9,028 nucleotides of DNA from Akkermansia muciniphila (GTDB lineage Bacteria; Verrucomicrobiota; Verrucomicrobiia; Limisphaerales; UBA9464), in NCBI GenBank assembly GCA_945873715.1, contig CAMCFL010000092.1, positions 1-9,028 of the forward strand. The letters run 5' to 3'. Position 1 is the first letter of the stretch; each line of letters starts with the position of its first letter. The notes below the pieces were generated by a model. The model worked only from the letters and a program-made list of their open reading frames with translations, made no database searches and had not been told where the DNA came from. Both the position numbers and the translations under genes were made by a program. Positions 5,283 to 9,028 of the stretch are shown here, piece by piece.

Positions 5283-5425
5283 TTGCCGCGGTGTGTCCCT
5301 CAGGCGGGGACGTTTCGCCGCTCCACGATTCGACGAAGGGGGGCGAAATCGCTAAGTGATCCAGGCAGAACGATGCCGCGCCGGCAATCTTGAACGGATC
5401 CGTCGAGTATCTAGGCTGGGGGCCG

Positions 5426-5887
5426 ATGAAGCTTTCTGTCCGGGGCGAGTATGCGCTGCGCGCGTTGACCCATCTGGGTCTGCATTACGGGCCGGAGGTG
5501 GTGCGGATCCAGGCGGTGGCGGATGAGGAGAACATCCCCAAGCGGTTCCTCGAGCAGATCCTCAACGAGCTGCGGAACGGCGGATTCGTGGAGAGCCGGC
5601 GGGGTGTGGCTGGAGGCTATCGGCTGGCGACGGCTCCGGAGAAGATTCAGTTGGCGGCGGTCATCCGGCACGTGGAAGGCGCTCTGGCGCCGGTGGGGTG
5701 CGTCAGTGAGAAGTTCTACGAGAAGTGCAATTGCCCGGATGAATCCCGCTGCGCGTTGCGCTCGGTGATGAAGGAGGTGCGGGACTCCATTGCCGGCATC
5801 CTGGAGAAGCGGACGGTTGCCGATCTGGTGAAGAGGACGATCGAGCTGAAGAGCCAGCCCATGGGAGCCGACGACTTCGTGATCTGA
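5426..5887 (+). CDS. Rrf2-family transcriptional regulator (CymR/IscR-like)
   Basis: This is a 153-residue protein starting MKLSVRGEYALRALTHLG, the Rrf2 signature N-terminus. The winged helix covers about 1-75, with recognition segment IPKRFLEQILNELRNGGFVE and wing SRRGVAGGYRLA. A dimerisation helix follows. Cysteines sit at 92, 101, 103 and 109 in GCVSEKFYEKCNCPDESRCA; IscR uses three cysteines in the same loop (92, 98, 104) for a 2Fe-2S cluster, so metal or Fe-S sensing is possible, although the spacing differs. CymR, the cysteine-metabolism repressor, lacks these. The ATG at 5426 is chosen over one at 5390 because the family begins exactly there and GGGGG lies four bases upstream. The nearby sulfate-binding gene and shared upstream motif make sulfur/cysteine control the best guess; Fe-S biogenesis is the alternative. 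Its stop is six bases from that of the convergent amidohydrolase gene. Confidence 0.92.
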   Translation: MKLSVRGEYALRALTHLGLHYGPEVVRIQAVADEENIPKRFLEQILNELRNGGFVESRRGVAGGYRLATAPEKIQLAAVIRHVEGALAPVGCVSEKFYEKCNCPDESRCALRSVMKEVRDSIAGILEKRTVADLVKRTIELKSQPMGADDFVI

Positions 5888-5893
5888 CAGGCT

Positions 5894-8800
5894 TCACCGA
5901 TAAGCCCGCGGCATCGGCTCCCCGGCTTCGCCAGGACGCCCGCACCCCGCACATCCCCCGGCCGTCCGGATCAACCCGCTGGATCCCGTCCAGCGCTCGA
6001 ACGCATACGGCTTCCGCTCCCGATTCCGGGGTGCCAGTTCGTTCAGCGTCATCGCATCGTAGACGCGCCCGTTGAGGATCGTGTAGCGCACGGAATCGGA
6101 GTTCCGGATGTCCACCAGCGGGTTCCGGTCCAGCACGATCACGTCGGCCAGCTTGCCTGGCTCCAGTGAACCGATGTCCCGGTCGAGACCCAGGTATCGT
6201 GCCCCGTGGAGGGTGGCGCACTGGAGCGCCTGCATGGGGGTCAATCCGCCCTGTGCCAACGACCAGAGTTCCCACTGGGATCCCAGTCCGGCGAGTTGCC
6301 CGTGAGCTCCGAGATGCACCGTAACCCCGACGTCGAACAGCGCCTTCCCGATCGAGGCACTGCGCAGGACGTTGTAATCCTCGTCGCTGGCCATCATGCG
6401 TCGGCGCGCACGCGGATCCACCAACCAGCGTGGAGTAAACCGGAGCAGCTTCTCGTGCCGCCAGACGTCCATGTGCTGGTACCAGTAGCGTTCCCCGTCC
6501 AGTCCTCCGTACCCGACGATCAGCGTCGGCGTGTACCCGGTGCCGCTGCCCGCCCAGAACTGCTGCACATCCCGGTAGATCCGCTCGACCGGAAGCGAGT
6601 GCTCCACTCCGGTGTGGCCGTCGGCCACCATCGTCAGGTTGTGCTGCAACAGCGAGCCGCCCTCGGGAACCACCATCATTCCCAGTCGCCGGGCCGCCTC
6701 GATCACCTGCTGGCGTTGGTCACGCCGTGGTTGGTTGTACGACTTCACGCTGAAGGCCCCCACTGCCTTCATCCGCTTCAGGTGGAAGAGCGCGTCGTCG
6801 AGGCTGTCGACCTGGGCCTTGAAGGTGCCGGCCGCGCCGTAAAGGATGGTTCCCGTGGAAAAGGTGCGCGGTTGTACGATCAGACCTGCGCGTTGCATCT
6901 CGGCCGCGGCAAAGATGCTCTCCGTGTTGTTCGAGGGGTCGTGGATCGTCGTCACCCCGAACGCCAGGTCCGCATGCCGTGCCCAGTTCTGCTGCGGCGT
7001 GATTCCGTCCTGCCCCTGTGCCCCATGCGCATGCACGTCGATGAACCCCGGCATCACCGTCTTTCCGGCGCAGTCGATGACCTTGGCCCCGTCCGGCACC
7101 CGCACTTCGTCCGTCGGGCCGATCGCCACGATCCGGTTCGATCGGATCACCACCGTTCCGCGCTCCAGCACCTCGTCGCCCTTGAGGGTCAGGATCCGGC
7201 CCCCGACCAGGGCGATCACGCCCTCTGGAACATCGGACCGCGCCTTGAATCCGACGTGGGTTGAGATGGGCTTGGGGGTGGTTGCTTTGGAATCCGCCGG
7301 AGGCTTCGGCGCAGCATTGGTGGCGCCCGCGGGCGCCTCGGTCTTGGCCAGGCGCTCCAGACGTTTCTCTTCTGCCCGCTGGTCCGCCCCTTTCCGGGCG
7401 TCCTCGATCGACTGGGTGAACAGGGTGGGTCCGAGCGACCAGTGAAGCGCCTTCGAACTGCCCGACCAGGAAAGGTTTTCGCCGGCTTCGCTGGTCACCT
7501 TGTGGATCGGCACGTTCTCGGACTTGGGTCCCACTTCGAGCATCCGGCCCACTTGCAGGAAAGGCGTCATGTACACGTGGAACCGTTCTGCCCAGGCCAC
7601 CCAGTTCCCGTCCGGTGACACCATCACCTCCGTTGCGTTCGCGCTGCCCAGATGAACGCGTTCCTCCGTGCCGTCCAGCCCGACGCTGAACAAGCGCGCA
7701 TTCTGGTTCTCCTTGTCGGGCTCGCTCGACACGAGGAACACCCGATCGCTTTCGGCACCGAAATGCGGACGTGTTCCCTTGCGGGTGATGCGCTTGCCGG
7801 GCCCGCCGGTCACCGGTGCCCAATACACCCCGGGTTCGGCGGAGTGGATTGATGCGAGCAGACTGCCCCCGCTGATCCGTCCGTAGACGACCCGGGTCCC
7901 ATCCGGGGTGAAGACCGGGTCCACGTAGTATCCCGGACGCGTCGTCACCGCCCGGCTTTCTCCCCCGGAGGTCGCGATGATCCGCACCGTGGCCAGTTCC
8001 TCGTCATCCCAGCCCACGTACGCCACCGACTTCCCGTCGCGCGACCACGCCGGCATGAACTCGAACCGTCGCTCGTCCGTCGTCAACCGTCGTGACGGTC
8101 CCTCCGGCAGGCTCCGGACGTAAAGATGCCCCAACGCCGAGTAGACCACCGCGTCGCCCCCGGGCGAAACGCTCACTCCGCGGAGCATCTTCACGTCGAA
8201 CTCCGCCGGTGCCACTTCGACGGGGAACCGCACCGCCGCCATCTGCCGACGTTGGGAGCGGACCCGGAAGGGGATCGGCGTCACCGTGCGGGTCGCCAGA
8301 TCAATCCGGTGGAGGCCGCCCCGCGCATAGAAGACGATCGAACGGGAATCCGGCGTCCAGGCCATCGTGGGGTAAACTCCGTGGATCGCCCACGCCTCCT
8401 GCATGTCCCGTTCCAAGGCGGCGTGCAGCTTCCGTACCTCGCCGGTCGCGAGGTCCTGCACATACAGGCAACTCTCGAACCGCTCGCGTCGCACGAATGC
8501 CACTGATCGCCCGTCCGGCGACGGTGTCGGACGCACCGCACCTCCCGGGCCGGTGATCCATTCCTCGGTCTCGCCTTTGATGCGGTCCAGTCGCGACACG
8601 ATGTAGATCTGGCCGTTGCTGTCCTTGTTGTACTCAAAACTCCCGCCGGGGGTGGCGTCCCAGGAGTAGTAGAGATGGCGTCCGTCGGGGGAGAATGCGG
8701 GTTCTCCCACGTCCTTCTGCTCGTTCGGCTTGGTCGTCATCTGCACCCCGCCCGCCACGCCCGCGTCCACGCCACCGACGTCGTACAGCCAGATCTCCCC

Positions 8801-9028
8801 CGACCCCAGGGAACGCCGTGAGCTGAAATGCTTCCGCGCGGCGATCTGCCGTCCGTCCGGCGTCCACGCCGGCGAGTTCACCAATCGGAAAGACTCGGCG
8901 GTGACTGGACGCAGCCCGCTCTCGCGGGGTGCCTGCCCGTCGGTCGCGGTCGCCCGGATCACCCAGATGTTGTCGCCACCGCCACGGTCGCTGGTGAAGG
9001 CGATCCAACTCCCATCCGGGCTGAATCG
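5894..9028 (-). CDS. PD40 beta-propeller/amidohydrolase fusion protein, partial (N-terminus off right edge)
   Basis: The minus strand is open from the right edge to TGA at 5894, giving 1044 visible residues; the true start lies outside. The N-terminal 500 residues hold at least nine PD40/WD40-like motifs of the form (F/W)(S/T)PDG, near residues 2, 55, 112, 169, 224, 287, 328, 373 and 470, forming a TolB-like propeller. A charged, Ala/Pro-rich linker (about 540-590) leads to a metal-dependent amidohydrolase of the HutI/prolidase-like group: composite beta-domain IALVGGRILTLKGDEVLERG, metal motif PGFIDVHAHG (His666, His668), FSVKSYNQ (Lys762, likely metal-bridging), DGHTGVEH (His805, His810) and the C-terminal GSLEPGKLADVIVLDRNPL. 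Where classical members have an active-site Asp (GTD), this has LGAHG with His909, which I recall as usual for propeller-fused members. The protein is probably exported, but its signal peptide would be off the edge. The substrate is unknown; peptides or cyclic amides are plausible. The C-terminus carries CAGC (1026-1029). Confidence 0.92.
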   Translation of the reverse strand, partial: RFSPDGSWIAFTSDRGGGDNIWVIRATATDGQAPRESGLRPVTAESFRLVNSPAWTPDGRQIAARKHFSSRRSLGSGEIWLYDVGGVDAGVAGGVQMTTKPNEQKDVGEPAFSPDGRHLYYSWDATPGGSFEYNKDSNGQIYIVSRLDRIKGETEEWITGPGGAVRPTPSPDGRSVAFVRRERFESCLYVQDLATGEVRKLHAALERDMQEAWAIHGVYPTMAWTPDSRSIVFYARGGLHRIDLATRTVTPIPFRVRSQRRQMAAVRFPVEVAPAEFDVKMLRGVSVSPGGDAVVYSALGHLYVRSLPEGPSRRLTTDERRFEFMPAWSRDGKSVAYVGWDDEELATVRIIATSGGESRAVTTRPGYYVDPVFTPDGTRVVYGRISGGSLLASIHSAEPGVYWAPVTGGPGKRITRKGTRPHFGAESDRVFLVSSEPDKENQNARLFSVGLDGTEERVHLGSANATEVMVSPDGNWVAWAERFHVYMTPFLQVGRMLEVGPKSENVPIHKVTSEAGENLSWSGSSKALHWSLGPTLFTQSIEDARKGADQRAEEKRLERLAKTEAPAGATNAAPKPPADSKATTPKPISTHVGFKARSDVPEGVIALVGGRILTLKGDEVLERGTVVIRSNRIVAIGPTDEVRVPDGAKVIDCAGKTVMPGFIDVHAHGAQGQDGITPQQNWARHADLAFGVTTIHDPSNNTESIFAAAEMQRAGLIVQPRTFSTGTILYGAAGTFKAQVDSLDDALFHLKRMKAVGAFSVKSYNQPRRDQRQQVIEAARRLGMMVVPEGGSLLQHNLTMVADGHTGVEHSLPVERIYRDVQQFWAGSGTGYTPTLIVGYGGLDGERYWYQHMDVWRHEKLLRFTPRWLVDPRARRRMMASDEDYNVLRSASIGKALFDVGVTVHLGAHGQLAGLGSQWELWSLAQGGLTPMQALQCATLHGARYLGLDRDIGSLEPGKLADVIVLDRNPLVDIRNSDSVRYTILNGRVYDAMTLNELAPRNRERKPYAFERWTGSSGLIRTAGGCAGCGRPGEAGEPMPRAYR

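Larger units (their letters stand above)
4923..5425. other. Gene-free region with dispersed-repeat sequences
   Basis: No credible gene is present; translations in this stretch (RLKPGLRT, SAPLRLCG) are typical read-throughs of intergenic repeats. It holds a tandem octamer (5121-5144) and an inverted pair of REP-like elements (5180-5282). The promoter of the Rrf2 gene should be within 5340-5425; TTGAAC (5390-5395) and TATCTA (5408-5413) are there but only 12 bases apart, too close for a standard promoter. CTAAGTGAT at 5352-5360 resembles half of the sbp upstream dyad (CTAGTGAT on the minus strand) but is too short to call. Confidence 0.65.

Noticed and set aside
5083..5355. A 90-codon open frame on the plus strand
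   Set aside because: It is composed of the octamer and REP-like repeats and reads as repeat-derived peptide.
5394..5403. ACGGATCCGT palindrome before the Rrf2 gene as an operator
   Set aside because: Ten bases of symmetry is weak, there is no second copy in the window, and it does not resemble the shared sulfur motif.
6206..7264. A 352-codon open frame on the plus strand
   Set aside because: It is the antisense shadow of the amidohydrolase gene, whose catalytic motifs are unmistakable.

Overview
The window is GC-rich bacterial chromosome with strongly degenerate Shine-Dalgarno signals, many palindromic REP-like repeats in the intergenic spaces, a nine-motif PD40 propeller fused to an amidohydrolase, and a remnant of a glycine-rich 'VGGNLINS' type repeat protein. 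Together these suggest a member of the Verrucomicrobia (or a close PVC relative). That placement is an inference from style, not from a marker gene.

Layout, left to right. 1-942 (minus) is the 5' part of a periplasmic sulfate-binding protein gene (sbp/cysP type) that runs off the left edge. 943-1647 has no gene and holds a cluster of perfect palindromes and one 18-bp-armed inverted repeat. 1648-1929 (minus) is a decayed fragment of a large surface or repeat protein. 3138-2073 (minus) is a likely two-gene operon: a small YezD/DUF2292-family protein followed by an M14-type zinc carboxypeptidase or deacylase. 3139-3516 is the AT-richest, regulatory-looking stretch. 3517-4218 (plus) is the wreck of an RND efflux operon: the start of a membrane-fusion lipoprotein joined to two out-of-frame pieces of the pump. 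4893-4223 (minus) is a compact VapB-VapC toxin-antitoxin pair with a clear operator-like palindrome. 4923-5425 is gene-free and carries a tandem octamer and an inverted pair of REP-like elements. 5426-5887 (plus) is an Rrf2-family regulator with four clustered cysteines. 5894-9028 (minus) is a very large PD40-propeller/amidohydrolase gene open at the right edge and convergent with the regulator.

The most coherent biological theme is sulfur. The sulfate-binding protein gene and the yezD-like gene share an almost identical site immediately upstream of their starts (AGTAAGACAAGTGAGAT at 968-984 and AGTAAACAAGTAGAGAT at 3143-3159), and an Rrf2/CymR-like regulator lies nearby. I infer a local sulfur or cysteine regulon that may also include the M14 peptidase. 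The rest of the left half looks like a region of decay and insertion: an efflux operon with at least two internal deletions, a toxin-antitoxin pair beginning at its breakpoint, a fragment of a giant protein, and dense repeats. I did not find evidence for an entirely new defence or mobile system.
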